Part shown: piece by piece, positions 37,251 through 49,900 of the stretch
Position numbering within the stretch: position 1 is the stretch's first letter
Layout of the letters: every line of letters starts with the position of its first letter
Origin: Rhynochetos jubatus
Taxonomy: Eukaryota > Chordata > Aves > Eurypygiformes > Rhynochetidae
DNA: 64,000 nt
Assembly (NCBI GenBank): GCA_027574665.1
Contig: CM050656.1
Location: 9,003,501-9,067,500, forward strand
Reading direction: 5' to 3'
Position numbers and translations under genes: made by a program
The notes under the pieces: generated by a model
Databases searched by the model: none
What the model saw: only the letters and a program-made list of their open reading frames with translations
Told to the model about the DNA's origin: nothing

Positions 37251-37910
37251 CCTAACCCTAGAAGTTGCCGACGGCGGTTTCCGGCCACGCCCCCCCCGCG
37301 TTCTGGCTAGGAATGCTGGGGAGGGAGCCATGTCGGTGCAGTGTCGTGCTCCTCTTGGCAGGCCTTTGCAATGCCAATTATCCCTGGAGCTGTGGGCTTT
37401 CTGGTTCTCCAGACGCTAACCCTAACCCTAACCCTAGAAGTTGCCGACCGCGGTTTCCGGCCACGCCCCCCCCGCGTTCTGGCTAGGAAAGCTGGGGAGG
37501 GAGCCATGTCGGTGCAGTGTCGTGCTCCTCTTGGCAGGCCTTTGCAATGCCAATTATCCCTGGAGCTGTGGGCTTTCTGGTTCTCCAGACGCTAACCCTA
37601 ACCCTAACCCTAGAAGTTGCCGACCGCGGTTTCCGGCCACGCCCCCCCCCCGCGTTCTGGCTAGGAAAGCTGGGGAGGGAGCCATGTCGGTGCAGTGTCG
37701 TGCTCCTCTTGGCAGGCCTTTGCAATGCCAATTATCCCTGGAGCTGTGGGCTTTCTGGTTCTCCAGACCCTAACCCTAACCCTAACCCTAGAAGTTGCCG
37801 ACCGCGGTTTCCGGCCACGCCCCCCCCGCGTTCTGGCTAGGAAAGCTGGGGAGGGAGCCATGTCGGTGCAGTGTCGTGCTCCTCTTGGCAGGCCTTTGCA
37901 ATCCCAATTA
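37250..37910 (+). repeat. Truncated third start of the 17-unit repeat
   Basis: After the CCATGCC unit at about 37190 the sequence jumps to the CGGCGG/GAATGCTGGGG unit (about 37272-37315). The corresponding units in copy 1 are separated by two more units. The order then matches 31.6-32.2 kb until about 37.9 kb, where a CAATCCC unit and GGCCACGCACCC break the match. Confidence 0.7.
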
Positions 37911-37999
37911 TCCCTGGAGCTGTGGGCTTTCTGGTTCTCCAGACCCTAACCCTAACCCTAACCCTAGAAGTTGCCGACGGCGGTTTCCGGCCACGCACC

Positions 38000-40900
38000 C
38001 CCCGCGTTCTGGCTAGGAAAGCTGGGGAGGGAGCCATGTCGGTGCAGTGTCGTGCTCCTCTTGGCAGGCCTTTGCAATGCCAATTATCCCTGGAGCTGTG
38101 GGCTTTCTGGTTCTCCAGACCCTAATCCTAACCCTAACCCTAGAAGTTGCCGACCGCGGTTTCCGGCCACGCCCCCCCCGCGTTCTGGCTAGGAAATCTG
38201 GGGAGAGAGCCATGTCGGTGCAGTGTCGTGCTCCTCTTGGCAGGCCTTTGCCATCCCAATTATCCCTGGAGCTGTGGGCTTTCTGGTTCTCCAGACCCTA
38301 ACCCTAACCCTAACCCTAGAAGTTGCCGACTGCGCTTTCCGGCCACGCCCCCCGCCGCATTCTGGCTAGGAAAGCTGGGGAGAGAGCCATGTCGGTGCAG
38401 TGTCGTGCTCCTCTTGGCAGGCCTTTGCAATGCCAATTATCCCTGGAGCTGTGGGCTTTCTGGTTCTCCAGACCCTAACCCTAACCCTAACCCTAGAAGT
38501 TGCCGACCGCGGTTTCCGGCCACGCCCCCTCCGCGTTCTGGCTAGGAAAGCTGGGGAGGGAGCCATGTCGGTGCAGTGTCGTGCTCCTCTTGGCAGGCCT
38601 TTGCAATGCCAATTATCCCTGGAGCTGTGGGCTTTCTGGTTCTCCAGACCCTAACCCTAACCCTAACCCTAGAAGTTGCCGACGGCGGTTTCCGGCCACG
38701 CCCCCCCCGCGTTCTGGCTAGGAAAGCTGGGGAGGGAGCCATGTCGGTGCAGTGTCGTGCTCCTCTTGGCAGGCCTTTGCAATGCCAATTATCCCTGGAG
38801 CTGTGGGCTTTCTGGTTCTCCAGACGCTAACCCTAACCCTAACCCTAGAAGTTGCCGACCGCGGTTTCCGGCCACGCCCCCTTGGGTTCTGGCTAGGAAA
38901 GCTGGGGAGGGAGCCATGTCGGTGCAGTGTCGTGCTCCTCTTGGCAGGCCTTTGCAATGCCAATTATCCCTGGAGCTGTGGGCTTTCTGGTTCTCCAGAC
39001 CCTAATCCTAACCCTAACCCTAGAAGTTGCCGACCGCGGTTTCCGGCCACGCCCCCCCCGCGTTCTGGCTAGGAAAGCTGGGGAGAGAGCCATGTCGGTG
39101 CAGTGTCGTGCTCCTCTTGGCAGGCCTTTGCCATCCCAATTATCCCTGGAGCTGTGGGCTTTCTGGTTCTCCAGACCCTAACCCTAACCCTAACCCTAGA
39201 AGTTGCCGACTGCGCTTTCCGGCCACGCCCCCCCCCGCGTTCTGGCTAGGAAAGCTGGGGAGGGAGCCATGTCGGTGCAGTGTCGTGCTCCTCTTGGCAG
39301 GCCTTTGCAATGCCAATTATCCCTGGAGCTGTGGGCTTTCTGGTTCTCCAGACCCTAACCCTAACCCTAACCCTAGAAGTTGCCGACGGCGGTTTCCGGC
39401 CACGCCCCCCCCGCATTCTGGCTAGGAAAGCTGGGGAGGGAGCCATGTCGGTGCAGTGTCGTGCTCCTCTTGGCAGGCCTTTGCAATGCCAATTATCCCT
39501 GGAGCTGTGGGCTTTCTGGTTCTCCAGACGCTAACCCTAACCCTAACCCTAGAAGTTACCGACCGCGGTTTCCGGCCACGCCCCCCCCCCGCGTTCTGGC
39601 TAGGAAAGCTGGGGAGGGAGCCATGTCGGTGCAGTGTCGTGCTCCTCTTGGCAGGCCTTTGCAATGCCAATTATCCCTGGAGCTGTGGGCTTTCTGGTTC
39701 TCCAGACCCTAACCCTAACCCTAACCCTAGAAGTTGCCGACCGCGGTTTCCGGCCACGCCCCCCCCGCGTTCTGGCTAGGAAAGCTGGGGAGGGAGCCAT
39801 GTCGGTGCAGTGTCGTGCTCCTCTTGGCAGGCCTTTGCAATGCCAATTATCCCTGGAGCTGTGGGCTTTCTGGTTCTCCAGACCCTAACCCTAACCCTAA
39901 CCCTAGAAGTTGCCGACCGCGGTTTCCGGCCACGCCCCCCCCGCGTTCTGGCTAGGAAAGCTGGGGAGGGAGCCATGTCGGTGCAGTGTCGTGCTCCTCT
40001 TGGCAGGCCTTTGCAATGCCAATTATCCCTGGAGCTGTGGGCTTTCTGGTTCTCCAGACCCTAATCCTAACCCTAACCCTAGAAGTTGCCGACGGCGGTT
40101 TCCGGCCACGCCCCCCCCGCATTCTGGCTAGGAAAGCTGGGGAGGGAGCCATGTCGGTGCAGTGTCGTGCTCCTCTTGGCAGGCCTTTGCAATGCCAATT
40201 ATCCCTGGAGCTGTGGGCTTTCTGGTTCTCCAGACGCTAACCCTAACCCTAACCCTAGAAGTTGCCGACCGCGGTTTCCGGCCACGCCCCCCCCCCGCGT
40301 TCTGGCTAGGAAAGCTGGGGAGGGAGCCATGTCGGTGCAGTGTCGTGCTCCTCTTGGCAGGCCTTTGCAATGCCAATTATCCCTGGAGCTGTGGGCTTTC
40401 TGGTTCTCCAGACCCTAACCCTAACCCTAACCCTAGAAGTTGCCGACGGCGGTTTCCGGCCACGCCCCCCCCGCGTTCTGGCTAGGAAAGCTGGGGAGGG
40501 AGCCATGTCGGTGCAGTGTCGTGCTCCTCTTGGCAGGCCTTTGCAATGCCAATTATCCCTGGAGCTGTGGGCTTTCTGGTTCTCCAGACCCTAACCCTAA
40601 CCCTAACCCTAGAAGTTGCCGACGGCGGTTTCCGGCCACGCCCCCCCCGCGTTCTGGCTAGGAAAGCTGGGGAGGGAGCCATGTCGGTGCAGTGTCGTGC
40701 TCCTCTTGGCAGGCCTTTGCAATGCCAATTATCCCTGGAGCTGTGGGCTTTCTGGTTCTCCAGACCCTAATCCTAACCCTAACCCTAGAAGTTGCCGACC
40801 GCGGTTTCCGGCCACGCCCCCCCCGCGTTCTGGCTAGGAAATCTGGGGAGAGAGCCATGTCGGTGCAGTGTCGTGCTCCTCTTGGCAGGCCTTTGCCATC

Positions 40901-43900
40901 CCAATTATCCCTGGAGCTGTGGGCTTTCTGGTTCTCCAGACCCTAACCCTAACCCTAACCCTAGAAGTTGCCGACTGCGCTTTCCGGCCACGCCCCCCGC
41001 CGCATTCTGGCTAGGAAAGCTGGGGAGGGAGCCATGTCGGTGCAGTGTCGTGCTCCTCTTGGCAGGCCTTTGCAATGCCAATTATCCCTGGAGCTGTGGG
41101 CTTTCTGGTTCTCCAGACCCTAACCCTAACCCTAACCCTAGAAGTTGCCGACGGCGGTTTCCGGCCACGCCCCCTCCGCGTTCTGGCTAGGAAAGCTGGG
41201 GAGGGAGCCATGTCGGTGCAGTGTCGTCCTCCTCTTGGCAGGCCTTTGCAATGCCAATTATCCCTGGAGCTGTGGGCTTTCTGGTTCTCCAGACCCTAAC
41301 CCTAACCCTAACCCTAGAAGTTGCCGACCGCGGTTTCCGGCCACGCCCCCCCCCCGCGTTCTGGCTAGGAAAGCTGGGTAGGGAGCCATGTCGGTGCAGT
41401 GTCGTGCTCCTCTTGGCAGGCCTTTGCAATGCCAATTATCCCTGGAGCTGTGGGCTTTCTGGTTCTCCAGACCCTAATCCTAACCCTAATCCTAGAAGTT
41501 GCCGACGGCGGTTTCCGGCCACGCCCCCCCCGCATTCTGGCTAGGAAAGCTGGGGAGGGAGCCATGTCGGTGCAGTGTCGTGCTCCTCTTGGCAGGCCTT
41601 TGCAATGCCAATTATCCCTGGAGCTGTGGGCTTTCTGGTTCTCCAGACGCTAACCCTAACCCTAACCCTAGAAGTTACCGACCGCGGTTTCCGGCCACGC
41701 CCCCCCCCCGCGTTCTGGCTAGGAATGCTGGGGAGGGAGCCATGTCGGTGCAGTGTCGTGCTCCTCTTGGCAGGCCTTTGCAATGCCAATTATCCCTGGA
41801 GCTGTGGGCTTTCTGGTTCTCCAGACCCTAACCCTAACCCTAACCCTAGAAGTTGCCGACCGCGGTTTCCGGCCACGCCCCCCCCGCGTTCTGGCTAGGA
41901 AAGCTGGGGAGGGAGCCATGTCGGTGCAGTGTCGTGCTCCTCTTGGCAGGCCTTTGCAATGCCAATTATCCCTGGAGCTGTGGGCTTTCTGGTTCTCCAG
42001 ACGCTAACCCTAACCCTAACCCTAGAAGTTGCCGACGGCGGTTTCCGGCCACGCCCCCCCCGGCTTCTGGCTAGGAAAGCTGGGGAGGGAGCCATGTCGG
42101 TGCAGTGTCGTGCTCCTCTTGGCAGGCCTTTGCAATGCCAATTATCCCTGGAGCTGTGGGCTTTCTGGTTCTCCAGACCCTAATCCTAACCCTAACCCTA
42201 GAAGTTGCCGACCGCGGTTTCCGGCCACGCCCCCCCCGCGTTCTGGCTAGGAAATCTGGGGAGAGAGCCATGTCGGTGCAGTGTCGTGCTCCTCTTGGCA
42301 GGCCTTTGCAATCCCAATTATCCCTGGAGCTGTGGGCTTTCTGGTTCTCCAGACCCTAACCCTAACCCTAACCCTAGAAGTTGCCGACTGCGCTTTCCGG
42401 CCACGCCCCCCGCCGGGTTCTGGCTAGGAAAGCTGGGGAGGGAGCCATGTCGGTGCAGTGTCGTGCTCCTCTTGGCAGGCCTTTGCAATGCCAATTATCC
42501 CTGGAGCTGTGGGCTTTCTGGTTCTCCAGACGCTAACCCTAACCCTAACCCTAGAAGTTGCCGACGGCGGTTTCCGGCCACGCCCCCCCCGGGTTCTGGC
42601 TAGGAAAGCTGGGGAGGGAGCCATGTCGGTGCAGTGTCGTGCTCCTCTTGGCAGGCCTTTGCAATCCCAATTATCCCTGGAGCTGTGGGCTTTCTGGTTC
42701 TCCAGACGCTAACCCTAACCCTAACCCTAGAAGTTGCCGACCGCGGTTTCCGGCCACGCCCCCCCCGCGTTCTGGCTAGGAAAGCTGGGGAGGGAGCCAT
42801 GTCGGTGCAGTGTCGTGCTCCTCTTGGCAGGCCTTTGCAATCCCAATTATCCCTGGAGCTGTGGGCTTTCTGGTTCTCCAGACCCTAACCCTAACCCTAA
42901 CCCTAGAAGTTGCCGACGGCGCTTTCCGGCCACGCCCCCCCCGCATTCTGGCTAGGAAAGCTGGGGAGGGAGCCATGTCGGTGCAGTGTCGTGCTCCTCT
43001 TGGCAGGCCTTTGCAATGCCAATTATCCCTGGAGCTGTGGGCTTTCTGGTTCTCCAGACGCTAACCCTAACCCTAACCCTAGAAGTTACCGACCGCGGTT
43101 TCCGGCCACGCCCCCCCCCCGCGTTCTGGCTAGGAAAGCTGGGGAGGGAGCCATGTCGGTGCAGTGTCGTGCTCCTCTTGGCAGGCCTTTGCAATGCCAA
43201 TTATCCCTGGAGCTGTGGGCTTTCTGGTTCTCCAGACCCTAACCCTAACCCTAACCCTAGAAGTTGCCGACCGCGGTTTCCGGCCACGCCCCCCCCGCGT
43301 TCTGGCTAGGAAAGCTGGGGAGGGAGCCATGTCGGTGCAGTGTCGTGCTCCTCTTGGCAGGCCTTTGCAATGCCAATTATCCCTGGAGCTGTGGGCTTTC
43401 TGGTTCTCCAGACCCTAACCCTAACCCTAACCCTAGAAGTTGCCGACCGCGGTTTCCGGCCACGCCCCCCCCGGCTTCTGGCTAGGAAAGCTGGGGAGGG
43501 AGCCATGTCGGTGCAGTGTCGTGCTCCTCTTGGCAGGCCTTTGCAATGCCAATTATCCCTGGAGCTGTGGGCTTTCTGGTTCTCCAGACCCTAATCCTAA
43601 CCCTAACCCTAGAAGTTGCCGACCGCGGTTTCCGGCCACGCCCCCCCCGCGTTCTGGCTAGGAAATCTGGGGAGAGAGCCATGTCGGTGCAGTGTCGTGC
43701 TCCTCTTGGCAGGCCTTTGCCATCCCAATTATCCCTGGAGCTGTGGGCTTTCTGGTTCTCCAGACCCTAACCCTAACCCTAACCCTAGAAGTTGCCGACT
43801 GCGCTTTCCGGCCACGCCCCCCGCCGCATTCTGGCTAGGAAAGCTGGGGAGGGAGCCATGTCGGTGCAGTGTCGTGCTCCTCTTGGCAGGCCTTTGCAAT

Positions 43901-46900
43901 GCCAATTATCCCTGGAGCTGTGGGCTTTCTGGTTCTCCAGACCCTAACCCTAACCCTAACCCTAGAAGTTGCCGACCGCGGTTTCCGGCCACGCCCCCCC
44001 CGCGTTCTGGCTAGGAAAGCTGGGGAGGGAGCCATGTCGGTGCAGTGTCGTGCTCCTCTTGGCAGGCCTTTGCAATGCCAATTATCCCTGGAGCTGTGGG
44101 CTTTCTGGTTCTCCAGACCCTAACCCTAACCCTAACCCTAGAAGTTGCCGACGGCGGTTTCCGGCCACGCCCCCCCCGGCTTCTGGCTAGGAAAGCTGGG
44201 GAGGGAGCCATGTCGGTGCAGTGTCGTGCTCCTCTTGGCAGGCCTTTGCAATGCCAATTATCCCTGGAGCTGTGGGCTTTCTGGTTCTCCAGACCCTAAT
44301 CCTAACCCTAACCCTAGAAGTTGCCGACCGCGGTTTCCGGCCACGCCCCCCCCGCGTTCTGGCTAGGAAATCTGGGGAGAGAGCCATGTCGGTGCAGTGT
44401 CGTGCTCCTCTTGGCAGGCCTTTGCCATCCCAATTATCCCTGGAGCTGTGGGCTTTCTGGTTCTCCAGACCCTAACCCTAACCCTAACCCTAGAAGTTGC
44501 CGACTGCGCTTTCCGGCCACGCCCCCCGCCGCATTCTGGCTAGGAAAGCTGGGGAGGGAGCCATGTCGGTGCAGTGTCGTGCTCCTCTTGGCAGGCCTTT
44601 GCAATGCCAATTATCCCTGGAGCTGTGGGCTTTCTGGTTCTCCAGACGCTAACCCTAACCCTAACCCTAGAAGTTGCCGACCGCGGTTTCCGGCCACGCC
44701 CCCCCCGCGTTCTGGCTAGGAAAGCTGGGGAGGGAGCCATGTCGGTGCAGTGTCGTGCTCCTCTTGGCAGGCCTTTGCAATGCCAATTATCCCTGGAGCT
44801 GTGGGCTTTCTGGTTCTCCAGACGCTAACCCTAACCCTAACCCTAGAAGTTGCCGACCGCGGTTTCCGGCCACGCCCCCTTGGGTTCTGGCTAGGAAAGC
44901 TGGGGAGAGAGCCATGTCGGTGCAGTGTCGTGCTCCTCTTGGCAGGCCTTTGCAATGCCAATTATCCCTGGAGCTGTGGGCTTTCTGGTTCTCCAGACCC
45001 TAACCCTAACCCTAACCCTAGAAGTTGCCGACGGCGGTTTCCGGCCACGCCCCCTCCGCGTTCTGGCTAGGAAAGCTGGGGAGGGAGCCATGTCGGTGCA
45101 GTGTCGTCCTCCTCTTGGCAGGCCTTTGCAATGCCAATTATCCCTGGAGCTGTGGGCTTTCTGGTTCTCCAGACCCTAACCCTAACCCTAACCCTAGAAG
45201 TTGCCGACCGCGGTTTCCGGCCACGCCCCCCCCCCGCGTTCTGGCTAGGAAAGCTGGGTAGGGAGCCATGTCGGTGCAGTGTCGTGCTCCTCTTGGCAGG
45301 CCTTTGCAATGCCAATTATCCCTGGAGCTGTGGGCTTTCTGGTTCTCCAGACCCTAATCCTAACCCTAATCCTAGAAGTTGCCGACGGCGGTTTCCGGCC
45401 ACGCCCCCCCCGCATTCTGGCTAGGAAAGCTGGGGAGGGAGCCATGTCGGTGCAGTGTCGTGCTCCTCTTGGCAGGCCTTTGCAATGCCAATTATCCCTG
45501 GAGCTGTGGGCTTTCTGGTTCTCCAGACGCTAACCCTAACCCTAACCCTAGAAGTTACCGACCGCGGTTTCCGGCCACGCCCCCCCCCCGCGTTCTGGCT
45601 AGGAAAGCTGGGGAGGGAGCCATGTCGGTGCAGTGTCGTGCTCCTCTTGGCAGGCCTTTGCAATGCCAATTATCCCTGGAGCTGTGGGCTTTCTGGTTCT
45701 CCAGACCCTAACCCTAACCCTAACCCTAGAAGTTGCCGACCGCGGTTTCCGGCCACGCCCCCCCCGCGTTCTGGCTAGGAAAGCTGGGGAGGGAGCCATG
45801 TCGGTGCAGTGTCGTGCTCCTCTTGGCAGGCCTTTGCAATCCCAATTATCCCTGGAGCTGTGGGCTTTCTGGTTCTCCAGACCCTAACCCTAACCCTAAC
45901 CCTAGAAGTTGCCGACGGCGGTTTCCGGCCACGCCCCCCCCGGCTTCTGGCTAGGAAAGCTGGGGAGGGAGCCATGTCGGTGCAGTGTCGTGCTCCTCTT
46001 GGCAGGCCTTTGCAATGCCAATTATCCCTGGAGCTGTGGGCTTTCTGGTTCTCCAGACCCTAATCCTAACCCTAACCCTAGAAGTTGCCGACCGCGGTTT
46101 CCGGCCACGCCCCCCCCGCGTTCTGGCTAGGAAATCTGGGGAGAGAGCCATGTCGGTGCAGTGTCGTGCTCCTCTTGGCAGGCCTTTGCAATCCCAATTA
46201 TCCCTGGAGCTGTGGGCTTTCTGGTTCTCCAGACCCTAACCCTAACCCTAACCCTAGAAGTTGCCGACTGCGCTTTCCGGCCACGCCCCCCGCCGGGTTC
46301 TGGCTAGGAAAGCTGGGGAGGGAGCCATGTCGGTGCAGTGTCGTGCTCCTCTTGGCAGGCCTTTGCAATGCCAATTATCCCTGGAGCTGTGGGCTTTCTG
46401 GTTCTCCAGACGCTAACCCTAACCCTAACCCTAGAAGTTGCCGACGGCGGTTTCCGGCCACGCCCCCCCCGGGTTCTGGCTAGGAAAGCTGGGGAGGGAG
46501 CCATGTCGGTGCAGTGTCGTGCTCCTCTTGGCAGGCCTTTGCAATCCCAATTATCCCTGGAGCTGTGGGCTTTCTGGTTCTCCAGACGCTAACCCTAACC
46601 CTAACCCTAGAAGTTGCCGACCGCGGTTTCCGGCCACGCCCCCCCCGCGTTCTGGCTAGGAAAGCTGGGGAGGGAGCCATGTCGGTGCAGTGTCGTGCTC
46701 CTCTTGGCAGGCCTTTGCAATCCCAATTATCCCTGGAGCTGTGGGCTTTCTGGTTCTCCAGACCCTAACCCTAACCCTAACCCTAGAAGTTGCCGACGGC
46801 GCTTTCCGGCCACGCCCCCCCCGCATTCTGGCTAGGAAAGCTGGGGAGGGAGCCATGTCGGTGCAGTGTCGTGCTCCTCTTGGCAGGCCTTTGCAATGCC

Positions 46901-49900
46901 AATTATCCCTGGAGCTGTGGGCTTTCTGGTTCTCCAGACGCTAACCCTAACCCTAACCCTAGAAGTTACCGACCGCGGTTTCCGGCCACGCCCCCCCCCC
47001 GCGTTCTGGCTAGGAAAGCTGGGGAGGGAGCCATGTCGGTGCAGTGTCGTGCTCCTCTTGGCAGGCCTTTGCAATGCCAATTATCCCTGGAGCTGTGGGC
47101 TTTCTGGTTCTCCAGACCCTAACCCTAACCCTAACCCTAGAAGTTGCCGACCGCGGTTTCCGGCCACGCCCCCCCCGCGTTCTGGCTAGGAAAGCTGGGG
47201 AGGGAGCCATGTCGGTGCAGTGTCGTGCTCCTCTTGGCAGGCCTTTGCAATGCCAATTATCCCTGGAGCTGTGGGCTTTCTGGTTCTCCAGACCCTAACC
47301 CTAACCCTAACCCTAGAAGTTGCCGACGGCGGTTTCCGGCCACGCCCCCCCCGGCTTCTGGCTAGGAAAGCTGGGGAGGGAGCCATGTCGGTGCAGTGTC
47401 GTGCTCCTCTTGGCAGGCCTTTGCAATGCCAATTATCCCTGGAGCTGTGGGCTTTCTGGTTCTCCAGACCCTAATCCTAACCCTAACCCTAGAAGTTGCC
47501 GACCGCGGTTTCCGGCCACGCCCCCCCCGCGTTCTGGCTAGGAAATCTGGGGAGAGAGCCATGTCGGTGCAGTGTCGTGCTCCTCTTGGCAGGCCTTAGC
47601 CATCCCAATTATCCCTGGAGCTGTGGGCTTTCTGGTTCTCCAGACCCTAACCCTAACCCTAACCCTAGAAGTTGCCGACTGCGCTTTCCGGCCACGCCCC
47701 CCGCCGCATTCTGGCTAGGAAAGCTGGGGAGGGAGCCATGTCGGTGCAGTGTCGTGCTCCTCTTGGCAGGCCTTTGCAATGCCAATTATCCCTGGAGCTG
47801 TGGGCTTTCTGGTTCTCCAGACCCTAACCCTAACCCTAACCCTAGAAGTTGCCGACGGCGGTTTCCGGCCACGCCCCCCCCGCATTCTGGCTAGGAAAGC
47901 TGGGGAGGGAGCCATGTCGGTGCAGTGTCGTGCTCCTCTTGGCAGGCCTTTGCAATGCCAATTATCCCTGGAGCTGTGGGCTTTCTGGTTCTCCAGACGC
48001 TAACCGTAACCCTAACCCTAGAAGTTACCGACCGCGGTTTCCGGCCACGCCCCCCCCCCGCGTTCTGGCTAGGAAAGCTGGGGAGGGAGCCATGTCGGTG
48101 CAGTGTCGTGCTCCTCTTGGCAGGCCTTTGCAATGCCAATTATCCCTGGAGCTGTGGGCTTTCTGGTTCTCCAGACCCTAACCCTAACCCTAACCCTAGA
48201 AGTTGCCGACCGCGGTTTCCGGCCACGCCCCCCCCGCGTTCTGGCTAGGAAAGCTGGGGAGGGAGCCATGTCGGTGCAGTGTCGTGCTCCTCTTGGCAGG
48301 CCTTTGCAATGCCAATTATCCCTGGAGCTGTGGGCTTTCTGGTTCTCCAGACCCTAACCCTAACCCTAACCCTAGAAGTTGCCGACGGCGGTTTCCGGCC
48401 ACGCCCCCCCCGGCTTCTGGCTAGGAAAGCTGGGGAGGGAGCCATGTCGGTGCAGTGTCGTGCTCCTCTTGGCAGGCCTTTGCAATGCCAATTATCCCTG
48501 GAGCTGTGGGCTTTCTGGTTCTCCAGACCCTAATCCTAACCCTAACCCTAGAAGTTGCCGACCGCGGTTTCCGGCCACGCCCCCCCCTCGTTCTGGCTAG
48601 GAAATCTGGGGAGAGAGCCATGTCGGTGCAGTGTCGTGCTCCTCTTGGCAGGCCTTTGCCATCCCAATTATCCCTGGAGCTGTGGTCTTTCTGGTTCTCC
48701 AGACGCTAACCCTAACCCTAACCCTAGAAGTTGCCGACTGCGCTTTCCGGCCACGCCCCCCGCCGCATTCTGGCTAGGAAAGCTGGGGAGGGAGCCATGT
48801 CGGTGCAGTGTCGTGCTCCTCTTGGCAGGCCTTTGCAATGCCAATTATCCCTGGAGCTGTGGGCTTTCTGGTTCTCCAGACGCTAACCCTAACCCTAACC
48901 CTAGAAGTTGCCGACCGCGGTTTCCGGCCACGCCCCCCCCGCGTTCTGGCTAGGAAAGCTGGGGAGGGAGCCATGTCGGTGCAGTGTCGTGCTCCTCTTG
49001 GCAGGCCTTTGCAATGCCAATTATCCCTGGAGCTGTGGGCTTTCTGGTTCTCCAGACGCTAACCCTAACCCTAACCCTAGAAGTTGCCGACCGCGGTTTC
49101 CGGCCACGCCCCCTTGGGTTCTGGCTAGGAAAGCTGGGGAGAGAGCCATGTCGGTGCAGTGTCGTGCTCCTCTTGGCAGGCCTTTGCAATGCCAATTATC
49201 CCTGGAGCTGTGGGCTTTCTGGTTCTCCAGACCCTAACCCTAACCCTAACCCTAGAAGTTGCCGACGGCGGTTTCCGGCCACGCCCCCTCCGCGTTCTGG
49301 CTAGGAAAGCTGGGGAGGGAGCCATGTCGGTGCAGTGTCGTGCTCCTCTTGGCAGGCCTTTGCAATGCCAATTATCCCTGGAGCTGTGGGCTTTCTGGTT
49401 CTCCAGACCCTAACCCTAACCCTAACCCTAGAAGTTGCCGACCGCGGTTTCCGGCCACGCCCCCCCCCCGCGTTCTGGCTAGGAAAGCTGGGTAGGGAGC
49501 CATGTCGGTGCAGTGTCGTGCTCCTCTTGGCAGGCCTTTGCAATGCCAATTATCCCTGGAGCTGTGGGCTTTCTGGTTCTCCAGACCCTAATCCTAACCC
49601 TAATCCTAGAAGTTGCCGACCGCGGTTTCCGGCCACGCCCCCCCCGCATTCTGGCTAGGAAAGCTGGGGAGGGAGCCATGTCGGTGCAGTGTCGTGCTCC
49701 TCTTGGCAGGCCTTTGCAATGCCAATTATCCCTGGAGCTGTGGGCTTTCTGGTTCTCCAGACGCTAACCCTAACCCTAACCCTAGAAGTTACCGACCGCG
49801 GTTTCCGGCCACGCCCCCCCCCCGCGTTCTGGCTAGGAAAGCTGGGGAGGGAGCCATGTCGGTGCAGTGTCGTGCTCCTCTTGGCAGGCCTTTGCAATGC

